A DNA stretch of 64,000 nucleotides, from the NCBI GenBank assembly GCA_019752115.1, contig JAIEMN010000024.1:124001-188000 (forward strand), read 5' to 3'. This DNA is from Gemmatimonadaceae bacterium. GTDB lineage: Bacteria; Gemmatimonadota; Gemmatimonadetes; Gemmatimonadales; Gemmatimonadaceae. Every line of letters starts with the position of its first letter. The stretch's first letter is position 1. A model generated the notes under the pieces. That model was not told the DNA's origin. It made no database searches and saw only the letters and a list, made by a program, of their open reading frames with translations. Both the position numbers and the translations under genes were made by a program. Shown here in pieces: positions 30,053 to 40,232 of this stretch.

Positions 30053-30532
30053 TTACGACGACTCGTCGGCGCCGGCCTCGCGCTCGAGCCAGAGTGTGAC
30101 GGGGCCATCATTCACCAGCTCCACGTCCATCATGGCGCCAAACTCCCCCGTCTCGACGGGGAGCCCGCGCTGTCGCAAAAGCATCACCAGTTGGTTATAT
30201 AGTGCAGTAGCGGGCTCAGGCTTAGCGGCCGCAAGGAAACTGGGACGTCGCCCCTTCCTCGCGTCACCATAGAGGGTAAACTGAGAGACCACGAGCAATG
30301 CACCGCCTCGCTCACGGATATCCCGGTTCATCTTCTGGTCGTCGTCGGGAAACAGGCGCAACCCCAGCACCTTCTCCGCCATCCATTCGAGTTCTGCGAT
30401 GGTGTCGGTGTGGGTGAAGCCCACGAGCAGCAGGTAACCCGCCTCGATGCGCCCGGTCACGCGCGTCGTCTCCGGGGATTCGGTGTTCACGCGGACTTCG
30501 GCCCGCTTTACGCGTTGCAGTAGAATTCGCAT
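30053..30532 (-). CDS. dtd: D-aminoacyl-tRNA deacylase
   Basis: 159-residue proofreading enzyme that removes D-amino acids from tRNA. The catalytic SQFTLYGD motif and the GP motif NDGPVTLWLE are both present and the N terminus MRILLQRVKRAEVRV is typical. The long in-frame extension to 31258 is antisense to the next gene and not real. The gene is divergent from the unknown gene at 30599 across 66 bases that contain a palindrome. Confidence 0.95.
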   Translation of the reverse strand: MRILLQRVKRAEVRVNTESPETTRVTGRIEAGYLLLVGFTHTDTIAELEWMAEKVLGLRLFPDDDQKMNRDIRERGGALLVVSQFTLYGDARKGRRPSFLAAAKPEPATALYNQLVMLLRQRGLPVETGEFGAMMDVELVNDGPVTLWLEREAGADESS

Positions 30533-30547
30533 AGACCCACATTCTGG

Positions 30548-30577
30548 CCCCGGTTCGATCACATCGAAAGACCGGGG
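30548..30577. promoter_or_regulatory. interrupted palindrome in the dtd / unknown-gene divergent promoter
   Basis: CCCCGGT (30548-30554) and ACCGGGG (30571-30577) flank an inner inverted repeat TCGAT-CAC-ATCGA (30555-30567). In a 66-base divergent gap this looks like an operator able to control both genes, although an RNA hairpin in a leader is equally possible. Confidence 0.35.
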
Positions 30578-30598
30578 ACATTGTGAATCAACACTCCC

Positions 30599-32152
30599 GT
30601 GCAACCTCGTCTTGCGCTCCACTTCGATCTGACGCCGCGTGCTGCGGCGACGGATGCCGACGCCGCCTTTCTTGCGGCGTGCGTTGCCTGGCTCGGTCTT
30701 GACCAGGGTCAGCCCCTCAACTGGGACGCGCCATCCAACCACACGCTGGATGGTGGGCGCATTCTCCGCTGGGCGCCGTTCCGCACGCCGACCGCGGCGC
30801 TGGCGGACATCGTGGTGCACGCGCCGGATCCGCTCGATCGTGCCCTGCAGTGGTCCACCCATGTCACCTACGTCGTCACGACCAGCGCCTCCGGCGCGGT
30901 CCAGCGTCAGGTCAACATCCGGGTAGGCACCGAAGGGGGCGCCAACAACGGGGCACCGCCGCCGGTTCGCCCGCCGCGCCTGCTCGCCGAACTCGACGCC
31001 GCGTTCACGCTGGTCTCGAACGATGGCCCGCTGCAGCGCGTCCCGACGCAGCTCGAGGCCGGCACGCTCGACGCCTTCGTGCGCTTCGTGCTCTGTGATC
31101 CGGCGCGCACGATGCCGGTGCTGCTCCTCACCGAACTCCCCGACGGCGGCTACGTGTTGCCGCCCGAGCAGTTCGCCGCCGAGATGTTCGGCCTGGGGCT
31201 CTGCTTCCAGCTGCGCCACTCCGACACCTTCGCGCTTTCCGATGCCGTCGGCGGGCATGCGCGCTCAGTCTTCCTCGGCTCCGCTCGCGCGTACCTGCCG
31301 GGCTTCACGCTCGAGTCCGATCCGTTCCAGCACCCGCTGGTGCTGGCGCGCGCGCTGGCCCTCCCCGGTGAGCGCCGCCGCCTCGTGCAGCGCCTCGCCG
31401 AAGTGTCGGTGCAGCGCCCATTCTCCGATCCGGCCATCGCCGACGAACTGCGCGACAAGCGCGCCGAGGCCTACAGCAAGCGCCCCGACGCCGCCGAAGC
31501 CCTCGCCGCCGCCGAGTCGGGCGTCGAGATGGACAAGTCGCAGTTGCTCGGCCTGATGCGCCAGCTTGAAGAAGCGGTGCGTGCCGCCGAGGGGGAGCTC
31601 GCGCGCACGCGCGAGCGCCTGAACGAGTCCCGCTCGCAGCTCGAAGCCGAACGCGCCGCCGCCCGTGCGCTCCGCACGACGCTCGCCGCGCTCAAGGAGC
31701 GGCAGCCGATCAGCAAGCCCGCCTCCGATGCCCCGCAGTCGGTGCTGGAAGCGGTCGAACGGGCGCAGGCGCTCTACTCCGACGCCCTCCGCATCCTCCC
31801 GTCGGCGTTTGTCTCGGCGCGCGAGAGCGAGTTCCCCGACCCCGACACCACGTGGGCGTATCTCAAGGCGCTCGGCGAAGTCGGTCGTCGCCGCCAGGAT
31901 CGCGCCCTCGGTCGCCCGCTCGGCGAAGTGTTTGCCGACCTGGGCGTCGACTACTCCCCGGGCCCCAGCGATCCCGCGCGCAAGACGCCGTATGTCTTCC
32001 GCGACGCCGACCGCGAAGTCGAGTGCGCCGATCAGCTCCGAAAGGGCGCCAACCCGCAGACGTGCCTCCGCATCTACTTCGCGAGCACGGAAGACGGCGG
32101 GTTCGTGATCGGACACGTGGGACGGCAGGTCGATACGACGGGCGCAAAGTAA
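30599..32152 (+). CDS. unknown 517-residue protein with central coiled coil and compact C-terminal domain
   Basis: I do not recognise this protein. The first 290 residues are mixed alpha/beta with no membrane segment or signal peptide. Residues about 315-375 form a strongly predicted coiled coil (MRQLEEAVRAAEGELARTRE). The last 110 residues hold a compact domain with an acidic FPDPDTTWAYLKALGEV, a cysteine pair around CADQLRKGANPQTC, and a beta-hairpin-like end (LRIYFASTEDGGFVIGHVGR) that recalls small RelE/ParE-like toxin or nuclease folds. This last comparison is weak. GTG 30599 is the start because the frame and composition hold from there. It is divergent from dtd and ends at an 80-bp palindrome. 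Confidence 0.75.
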   Translation: MQPRLALHFDLTPRAAATDADAAFLAACVAWLGLDQGQPLNWDAPSNHTLDGGRILRWAPFRTPTAALADIVVHAPDPLDRALQWSTHVTYVVTTSASGAVQRQVNIRVGTEGGANNGAPPPVRPPRLLAELDAAFTLVSNDGPLQRVPTQLEAGTLDAFVRFVLCDPARTMPVLLLTELPDGGYVLPPEQFAAEMFGLGLCFQLRHSDTFALSDAVGGHARSVFLGSARAYLPGFTLESDPFQHPLVLARALALPGERRRLVQRLAEVSVQRPFSDPAIADELRDKRAEAYSKRPDAAEALAAAESGVEMDKSQLLGLMRQLEEAVRAAEGELARTRERLNESRSQLEAERAAARALRTTLAALKERQPISKPASDAPQSVLEAVERAQALYSDALRILPSAFVSARESEFPDPDTTWAYLKALGEVGRRRQDRALGRPLGEVFADLGVDYSPGPSDPARKTPYVFRDADREVECADQLRKGANPQTCLRIYFASTEDGGFVIGHVGRQVDTTGAK

Positions 32153-32232
32153 ACCCACGACCCAGAACGAAAAACCCGAAACCCTGAACTGATCAGTTCA
32201 GGGTTTCGGGTTTTTGGTTCTGGGTCGTGGGT
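32153..32232. repeat. 80-bp near-perfect palindrome filling the gap between two convergent genes
   Basis: The arms 32153-32192 and 32193-32232 are complementary over 40 bases with a single mismatch (32169 against 32216) and no loop, centred on TGATCA. It begins the base after the stop codon of the unknown gene and ends five bases before the prfC stop. Each direction carries a run of five T or A (32170-32174, 32211-32215), so it can act as a bidirectional intrinsic terminator, but the stem is far longer than a terminator needs. Confidence 0.9.
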
Positions 32233-32237
32233 CTAGG

Positions 32238-33881
32238 CTACGGCGCCGTCTCATGAAACTGCACCGTCGTCTCATGCTGCAACGCGCGGCGCAACGCCCA
32301 CTGGTCCTGGAAGAGCACGACGATGTTGCCCTTGTGGTCGTAGACCTTCATGCGCCCGAGGCCGGTCGCGACCTTCTCGACATCCGCCTTGGGGCCGGTG
32401 AGCCAGCGCGGCCAGCGGTAGCTCATCTTTTCGAACTTGCACGGGGCCGAGTACTCGTACTCGAGGCGGAAGGCCATGACGTCGAACTGCAGCTGCCCGA
32501 CGGCGCCCACGATCGGCTGTGAGCCGGCGCTGGTCTCCGCGTAGAACACCTGCGCCGCGCCTTCCTCGGTGAGCTGACGGAGGCCGATATCGAACTGCTT
32601 GCGCTTCATCGGATCGGCCGGCATCGCGCGGGCAAAGTGCTCCGGCGCGAAGCGCGGAATGCCCTGAAACTCGAGCTTGCCGTCGCCACCGAGCGTATCG
32701 CCGATACGCAGGTTGCCGCGGTCCATGACGCCGATCACGTCGCCCGGCCACGCGTCTTCGATGGCCACGCGATCACGCGCCATGAACTGCTGTGGCGCGG
32801 CGAGTCGCATGGGCTTGCCGGTGCGCTGATGCACCACCTGCATGTTGGCTTCGAAGTGCCCCGACACGATGCGCAAGAACGCCACGCGATCGCGGTGCTT
32901 CGGGTCCATGTTCGCCTGGATCTTGAAGACGAAGCCCGTGAAGTCCTCGCGATCGGGCGCGACGGGCCCCGCCGTCGATTCGCGCGGCCCCGGGGGCGGC
33001 GCCAACTCGAGAAACTCCCGCAGAAACGGCTCGATCCCGAAGTTGGTGAGCGCCGAGCCGAAGAACACGGGCGTGAGCGCCCCGTCGATCACCCGCTGAT
33101 GCTCGTACTCATGACCGGCCGCATCGAGCAGTTCGATATCGGTCATCAGGCGATCGAACGCCCCCTCGCCCATGGCATCGATGAGCTTGGGGTCGTCGAT
33201 GCTCACGATGGTATCGTCGGCGCGCGTGGCCCCGCGATCGCCGCTGCGCTCGAAGAGGTGAACTTCGCGCTTCAGGCGATCATACACGCCCACGAAGACG
33301 TCGTTCTCGAACACCGGCCAGGTGGCGGCATAGCAGTCGATGCCGAGGTCGGCTTCGACATCCTGAATGAGCTTGAGCGGATCTTCGCCGTGTCGGTCGC
33401 ACTTGTTGACCAGCGTGAAGATCGGCGTTCGCCGCATCTTGCAGACATCGAACAGCTGCCGCGTCCGCTCTTCCACGCCGCGGCGGTTGTCGAGCAGCAT
33501 GATCGCGCTGTCGGCCGCGACCAGCGTGCGGTACGTGTCTTCGGAGAAGTCTTCGTGACCGGGCGTGTCGAGCAGGTTGAGCTGATAGCCGAGGAACTCG
33601 AACTGCAGCACCGAGCTCGTCACCGAGATGCCGCGCTCCTGCTCGAGCTTCATCCAGTCCGACGTGGCGTGGCGCGTGGCGCGACGCGCCTTGACCGAGC
33701 CGGCCAGGTGAATGGCGCCGCCGTACAGCAGCAGCTTTTCGGTGAGCGTCGTCTTGCCGGCGTCGGGGTGCGAAATGATCGCAAACGTGCGCCGACGCGA
33801 GATCTCCCGCTGCAGGCGGGAGTGATCCACGGGCGCAGCGGCGTCGGTCGGCGGCGTATCGGGCTGGACAGCGTCGGTCAT
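32238..33881 (-). CDS. prfC: peptide chain release factor 3
   Basis: 547-residue translational GTPase that recycles RF1/RF2 from the ribosome. G1 is ISHPDAGKTTLTEK, the switch regions include GISVTSSVLQF, G3 is LDTPGHEDFSEDTYR and G4 is VNKCDRHGEDP. The C-terminal domain III shows GAVGQLQFDVMAFRLEYEY. Start is ATG 33881; the extra 19 codons upstream include part of an inverted repeat and are not used. Same strand as glmM-glmS-Fpg, after a 126-base gap with a hairpin. Confidence 0.95.
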   Translation of the reverse strand: MTDAVQPDTPPTDAAAPVDHSRLQREISRRRTFAIISHPDAGKTTLTEKLLLYGGAIHLAGSVKARRATRHATSDWMKLEQERGISVTSSVLQFEFLGYQLNLLDTPGHEDFSEDTYRTLVAADSAIMLLDNRRGVEERTRQLFDVCKMRRTPIFTLVNKCDRHGEDPLKLIQDVEADLGIDCYAATWPVFENDVFVGVYDRLKREVHLFERSGDRGATRADDTIVSIDDPKLIDAMGEGAFDRLMTDIELLDAAGHEYEHQRVIDGALTPVFFGSALTNFGIEPFLREFLELAPPPGPRESTAGPVAPDREDFTGFVFKIQANMDPKHRDRVAFLRIVSGHFEANMQVVHQRTGKPMRLAAPQQFMARDRVAIEDAWPGDVIGVMDRGNLRIGDTLGGDGKLEFQGIPRFAPEHFARAMPADPMKRKQFDIGLRQLTEEGAAQVFYAETSAGSQPIVGAVGQLQFDVMAFRLEYEYSAPCKFEKMSYRWPRWLTGPKADVEKVATGLGRMKVYDHKGNIVVLFQDQWALRRALQHETTVQFHETAP

Positions 33882-33915
33882 AGCCTTGAAAGTTAGCGGA
33901 TCCTGGCGCGTTTTT

Positions 33916-33994
33916 GGCCACGGATACCGCGGAAACACACGGGGTCAGCCTTGTGCACGGGACGGCACCGCGCGTTTCCGTGGTATCCGTGGCC
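33916..33994. repeat. imperfect inverted repeat in the prfC leader
   Basis: Arms 33916-33936 and 33974-33994 (21 bases each, one mismatch) flank a 37-base loop in the gap between the Fpg/Nei-like gene and prfC. On the minus-strand mRNA this would form a stable hairpin 35 bases before the prfC start, either a terminator-like element or an mRNA-processing site. The arm sequence is unrelated to the palindrome at 32153. Confidence 0.8.
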
Positions 33995-34007
33995 TGAAAC
34001 GCCGTGC

Positions 34008-34895
34008 CTAGTCCGCCAGCTCCTCGAGCGTCCGCGGGAAGTCCGTCTTGAGCAGCCGGGACAGGGCCCGATCGGCCAGCACCCGCCCGCCCGTCTGGCA
34101 CCGGGCGCAGTAGTTGGTCTCGTTGTCGGCGTACCGGATGCGCTGGACCGGCGCCCCGCACACGGGACAGGGCTGACCGAACCGCCCGTGGACCGCCATG
34201 GCGTCGTGGAACGCCGTCACCGTTTCCGGGAAGACCCCGGCGTGCTGGCCCCGCAGCCGGTCGGTCCAGGCAAGCAGCGTCCGCTGCATGGCCGCATGCA
34301 ATCGTTCGATCTCGTCGTCGGTGAGCTTGGTCGTGAGCACCATCGGCGAGAGCTCGGCGGCGTGCAGGATCTCGTCCGAGTAGGCATTGCCGATGCCGCT
34401 CAGCAGCCGCGGATCGGTGAGCGTGCGCTTGATCGTATGATTCTCGCGGCGCAGCACCTCGGCGAACTGCCGCACCGAGCAGGTGAGTGGTTCGAGCCCG
34501 CCGCGATCGAACGCCCGCAGCGCGGCGATGCCCTGCACCGCGTGCAGCGCGGCGCGGCGCGTGGTGCCCGCTTCGGTGAGGTACAGCGTCCCGTGGTCGA
34601 AGTGGAGGCTCGCCAGTGACAGCTTGCCGCCAATGTGCTTCCCCGGCGGCCGCCACCGGAGGCGACCGGCGATCATGAGGTGCATGACCAGCACATACTC
34701 CTGCTCGAACACCAGCGCGATGCGCTTGCCGAGGCGCTGGACGCCGCAGATCTGACGCCCTTCGAACGCGGAGAGCGGCGGCTCCACGGAGCGCAACACG
34801 AAGGGGTTATGCACGCGCACCGTCGCAGGCGCATGGCCCACGACGGTGCGTTCGAGGTGCTCGACGTAGAGCGAGACGTCAGGGAGCTCCGGCAT
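34008..34895 (-). CDS. Fpg/Nei-family DNA glycosylase (paralogue of MutM)
   Basis: 295-residue base-excision repair glycosylase/AP lyase. The N-terminal catalytic proline and glutamate are in MPELPDV. The helix-two-turn-helix includes LSGIGNAYSDEIL, and a C4 zinc finger is formed by CPVC and CARC near the C terminus. It differs markedly from the canonical MutM at 43974: the beta-sandwich ends KLSLASLHFDHGTLYLTEAG and the finger tail lacks the usual terminal Q-x-R. It could be a Nei-type (oxidised pyrimidine) enzyme. Ten bases from glmS, so co-transcribed with cell-wall precursor genes. Confidence 0.87.
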   Translation of the reverse strand: MPELPDVSLYVEHLERTVVGHAPATVRVHNPFVLRSVEPPLSAFEGRQICGVQRLGKRIALVFEQEYVLVMHLMIAGRLRWRPPGKHIGGKLSLASLHFDHGTLYLTEAGTTRRAALHAVQGIAALRAFDRGGLEPLTCSVRQFAEVLRRENHTIKRTLTDPRLLSGIGNAYSDEILHAAELSPMVLTTKLTDDEIERLHAAMQRTLLAWTDRLRGQHAGVFPETVTAFHDAMAVHGRFGQPCPVCGAPVQRIRYADNETNYCARCQTGGRVLADRALSRLLKTDFPRTLEELAD

Positions 34896-34905
34896 GCCGG
34901 AGGAT

Positions 34906-36732
<1,827 letters not shown>

Positions 36733-36743
36733 GGCAGTTCTGG

Positions 36744-38105
36744 TCAGAGAGCGTTGAGCGGCGCACGTGCCTGCGAGACGAGCTCGCGGGCCGCCGCTTC
36801 CGTAGGTGCCTCGGCAATCACGCGCACGATGGGCTCGGTCCCGCTCGGGCGCAGGTGCACCCAGCGGTCGGGCCAGTCGAGGCGCAATCCGTCCTGCGTA
36901 TCCGCGGTCGCGTCGGCAAACGCCGACCGCAGCGCCACGTACACCGCATCCAGCGGCGCATCGGGGCGATCCAGCTTGTCCTTCACGATGACATAGCGCG
37001 GACGGTCCGCCTTCAGCTGCGAGAGCGGACGCCCTTCCTCGTGCATGAGCTGCAGCATCAGGGCGGCGCCCACCGGCGCATCGCGTCCCAGATGCATCTC
37101 CGGCAGAATGACACCGCCATTGCCCTCGCCGCCGATCGTTGCCCCGGCATCGCGCATGGCCAGTGCCACGTTCACTTCGCCCACCTTGGCGAAGTGAAAC
37201 GGCACCCCCATCTCGGCGGCGACATCCGATACGACCTTGCTGGTCGACAGGTTCGTCACGACCGGCCCACGGCGATGCTTGAGCACGGTGCGTGCCGCAA
37301 AGGCGAGCGTATAGTCCTCGCCCGGCGCCACGCCGTCATCGAGCACCAGGGCCAGGCGGTCCACATCAGGGTCGGTCGCGAACCCGATGTCCGCGCCCGT
37401 GGCCTGCACCAGCGTGGCCAGCTCGCCGAGGTTCTCCGCCACCGGTTCCGGCGGACGATGAAAGCGCCCGTCGGCCTCCATGTTGATGGCGTAGACCTCG
37501 CAGCCGAGTTCGGTCAACAGCTGCGGCATGATCACGCTTCCCGCGCCGTGGCAGCAGTCCAGTGCCACCTTGAAGCGGCGGGAGCGAATCCCTTCGACGT
37601 CGAGAAACGGCAGCGCGAGGACCTGCGCGATATGGCGGGCGACCGCCTCCTCATCCCGGACGACGTGGCCGAGCTGGTCCCAGGTCGCGCGCGGGATGCC
37701 GCTGTCGAGCAGGGCGCGCATCTCGGCGCCTTCCGCCGCCGAGAGAAAGAGCCCCGACGGACCGATGAACTTGAGGGCGTTCCATTCGATCGGGTTATGG
37801 CTGGCCGTGATGCCAAGGCCACCCGCCGCATGGTGATGCTCCACCGCCAGCTGGATCGTGGGCGTGGGCGCCATGCCGATATCGATGACCGTGCAGCCGA
37901 CGGATTCGAGCGCCCCGTGGACGATCTTGGTGAACATCGGCCCCGAGACGCGACTGTCTCGTCCGACCACCACGGCGCGATTGCCGCCGCGCGAGGCCCA
38001 GGCCCCGAACGCCGCCGCAAAGGTGGCCACGATTTCCGGCGTGAGCGCTTCGCCCACCCGGCCGCGGACCCCGGACACACTCACCATCAACCCGTCAAAC
38101 GCCAT
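36744..38105 (-). CDS. glmM: phosphoglucosamine mutase (phosphohexomutase family)
   Basis: 453-residue alpha-D-phosphohexomutase. The phosphoserine loop is GITASHNPIEWNALKFI, the Mg2+ loop FATDPDVDRLALV, the sugar-recognition loop GGEGNGGVI, and the phosphate-binding loop HLRPSGTEPIVRV. The family also includes phosphomannomutases, but the tight linkage to glmS (11 bases) supports glucosamine 6-phosphate to 1-phosphate conversion. First gene of the glmM-glmS-Fpg unit. Confidence 0.88.
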   Translation of the reverse strand: MAFDGLMVSVSGVRGRVGEALTPEIVATFAAAFGAWASRGGNRAVVVGRDSRVSGPMFTKIVHGALESVGCTVIDIGMAPTPTIQLAVEHHHAAGGLGITASHNPIEWNALKFIGPSGLFLSAAEGAEMRALLDSGIPRATWDQLGHVVRDEEAVARHIAQVLALPFLDVEGIRSRRFKVALDCCHGAGSVIMPQLLTELGCEVYAINMEADGRFHRPPEPVAENLGELATLVQATGADIGFATDPDVDRLALVLDDGVAPGEDYTLAFAARTVLKHRRGPVVTNLSTSKVVSDVAAEMGVPFHFAKVGEVNVALAMRDAGATIGGEGNGGVILPEMHLGRDAPVGAALMLQLMHEEGRPLSQLKADRPRYVIVKDKLDRPDAPLDAVYVALRSAFADATADTQDGLRLDWPDRWVHLRPSGTEPIVRVIAEAPTEAAARELVSQARAPLNAL

Positions 38106-38277
38106 ATCACTCTCGTCGATGTGCTCAACTGGGAAACCGTAGAAGGTAGATAGGCGACGCAGATCACTCTACGGCGCATATCACACTTCGCTTCGGTTTC
38201 TGCCCCGAAACAGACGATTTCGGTGCCTTCACGTTACAGCGGTGGCATCGTTCCGTTTGCCGGACTACCCTCCGTCC

Positions 38278-38949
38278 ATGGCTGATCCCCTCGCGCTGGT
38301 CACCCTCGCCGTCGCCGCAGCCGGCGGGCGCTACGCCGACCAGGACACCGGCGCCCTCGTGGCGGCCGGACATACCCTCCTCCGGCGGTCGGCGGTCCTC
38401 GTGCGGGCGCTCGGGACGACGGTCTCGGCGGTCGCGCTCCCCGCTGGCGGGCCCTGGCTGACCGCGCTGGCCGCGAGCGACGGCCGGGGCGCCCTGCTGC
38501 TCGATCCGGCCGAGAGCGGTGCGGCGGTCGCCCGAGCGCTGACTCAGCATGGTGTTCGGGCGCTCTTCACGACCGAGCCACTGGCCCGGCGCTGGGGTCC
38601 TGATCTCCCCCCGGGGCTCGTGCAGGTGTGGCTCGATCGGGCACCGGCCGAGGCGGTGGTCGTCGCCGATGGCGAGGCCCGTGGCATCGACCTCGGCTCG
38701 CATTTCGGACTTGAGCTGGTCGGGGACACCGCCACGGAAGGGCTCGAGGAGCCCTTCGTGTGGGCGGATGGCGCGTGGCACACCCACCGCGCCGTGCTCG
38801 CCGCCGCGCGCGCCCACGCGGCCGTCCAGGGGCTTACGCCGGTGCACTGGATGGCGGCGGCGCCCCACTGGGCACTCGCGGGGCTGGTGCACCAGCTGGG
38901 CATCCTGCTGCAGGGCGGGCGCGTCACGCTTGGCGACGCGCCCGGCTAG
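38278..38949 (+). CDS. short protein resembling the N-terminal half of an AMP-forming ligase; possibly a remnant
   Basis: 223 residues. Features reminiscent of the N-terminal subdomain of acyl-CoA synthetase-like (ANL) enzymes are visible: an alternating substrate-binding region (ALLLDPAESGAAVARALT), a THRAVLAAARAHAAVQGLTP segment like the post-P-loop helix, and HWALAGLVHQLGILLQGGRV. The phosphate-binding P-loop (TSGTTG...K) and the entire C-terminal lid are missing, so adenylation activity is unlikely. It could be a truncated gene or a dedicated binding protein. ATG 38278 is chosen; convergent with the HD-GYP gene. Confidence 0.55.
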   Translation: MADPLALVTLAVAAAGGRYADQDTGALVAAGHTLLRRSAVLVRALGTTVSAVALPAGGPWLTALAASDGRGALLLDPAESGAAVARALTQHGVRALFTTEPLARRWGPDLPPGLVQVWLDRAPAEAVVVADGEARGIDLGSHFGLELVGDTATEGLEEPFVWADGAWHTHRAVLAAARAHAAVQGLTPVHWMAAAPHWALAGLVHQLGILLQGGRVTLGDAPG

Positions 38950-38970
38950 CTGATCCGGCGGGCCCGACGC

Positions 38971-40059
38971 TCAGGCGATCGCCAGGTGCCGGGCGCGCTG
39001 CACCGAGCGATCGGGCCACGGCACCTTCCGCTGCTCCATCACGCGGCGAAAGGTGGCAACGCAGGCCGAGTCGAACTGCGTCCCGGCACAGCGCTCCAGC
39101 TCAGCGAGCGCGTCGCCCACCGACATGCCCTCGCGATAGGGGCGGCCGCTGGTCATGGCATCGAACGAGTCTGCGACCGCCGTGATACGGGCGACGAGGG
39201 GGATGTCGTCGCCGCACAGGTGATCGGGGACCCCGGCGCCGTCGACGCGCTCGTGATGCGACCGTACCACCGCGAGCGCATGCGGCATCTCAGTAAGCAG
39301 CGGCGCGAGCAGGCGCCAGCCGATGACGGGGTGCTCCATGATGTGTGCGTACTCCGCATCAGTGAGCGGCCCCGGCTTGTTCAACACGGCTTCGCGGACA
39401 CCGATCTTGCCGATGTCGTGCAACCGGCTGCCGAGCTCGAGCTGCTCCAGCAGCGCGGCGCTCATTGGACGCTCGGTGGCCAGTTCGCGGGCGATCGCCA
39501 TGGCGTACTGCGACACCCGCGTGGAGTGCCCCCACGTGTAGGCGTCCTTGACTTCGAGGGCTTCGGCGAGCGAGCGCAGCGCCGCCAGGAAGAGCTGTTC
39601 GTACCGGTGGGTCTGCTCCGCAACGCGCTCTTCGAGGTGCTCGCGATACGCCTCATTTTCGATCAGCAGTCGCCGCTTCTCCACCGCCTGATGGACACGC
39701 GCGCGGACTTCGTCCGTCGTGAAGGGCTTCGTGACGTAATCCAGGGCGCCGGCATCGAGACAGCGAACGGCGGTCTGCACGTCCGAGACGGCGGTGACCA
39801 TGACCACGGCGGTCATGGGCCACCGTTCACGCACCGTCGCCAGCAACGCCGCGCCGCCCATCCCGGGCATGTGGTAGTCCGTCAGGATGAGCGGCACCGG
39901 CGCCTGCTCCTGCAAGGCGACCGCGGCCTCCGCCGACTCCGCTTCGATGCAGCTGTACCCTTCAGCCCGCATCAGGCGAGCGAGCACCCGCCGCAGCGCC
40001 GCTTCGTCGTCCACAATGAGGCACCGGCGATCCTCGAGCACATGATCACGCGGTCGCAT
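38971..40059 (-). CDS. response regulator with HD-GYP output domain
   Basis: 362 residues. The receiver domain (about 12-125) has the acidic pair in LIVDDEAA, the phospho-acceptor Asp in LILTDYHMPGMGG and the Lys in YVTKPF. After a helical linker a HD-GYP phosphodiesterase domain (about 165-340) contains LHDIGKIGVREAVLNKPGP and HHERVDGAGVP. The last motif carries Val in place of the usual Tyr, which defines GYP. The Asp/His metal ligands appear intact. Probably a phosphorylation-controlled cyclic-di-GMP phosphodiesterase. The start ATG 40059 is preferred to the extension at 40179. Confidence 0.88.
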   Translation of the reverse strand: MRPRDHVLEDRRCLIVDDEAALRRVLARLMRAEGYSCIEAESAEAAVALQEQAPVPLILTDYHMPGMGGAALLATVRERWPMTAVVMVTAVSDVQTAVRCLDAGALDYVTKPFTTDEVRARVHQAVEKRRLLIENEAYREHLEERVAEQTHRYEQLFLAALRSLAEALEVKDAYTWGHSTRVSQYAMAIARELATERPMSAALLEQLELGSRLHDIGKIGVREAVLNKPGPLTDAEYAHIMEHPVIGWRLLAPLLTEMPHALAVVRSHHERVDGAGVPDHLCGDDIPLVARITAVADSFDAMTSGRPYREGMSVGDALAELERCAGTQFDSACVATFRRVMEQRKVPWPDRSVQRARHLAIA

Positions 40060-40232
40060 CAGGCCGCCGGCGTCGGATCCGTCGGTGGGCTGGCCCAGGC
40101 CATGGGCACGAAGGAGGCCGCGCGGGGGACCGGGCGCGTGCGCATCCGGAGCAACGGCCGGTGCACCGCTCGCCCGCAACGGCGCGTCGCGGTAGCTTCC
40201 CGCTCCAACTCCCCACGGATGATTCGAAGCCC

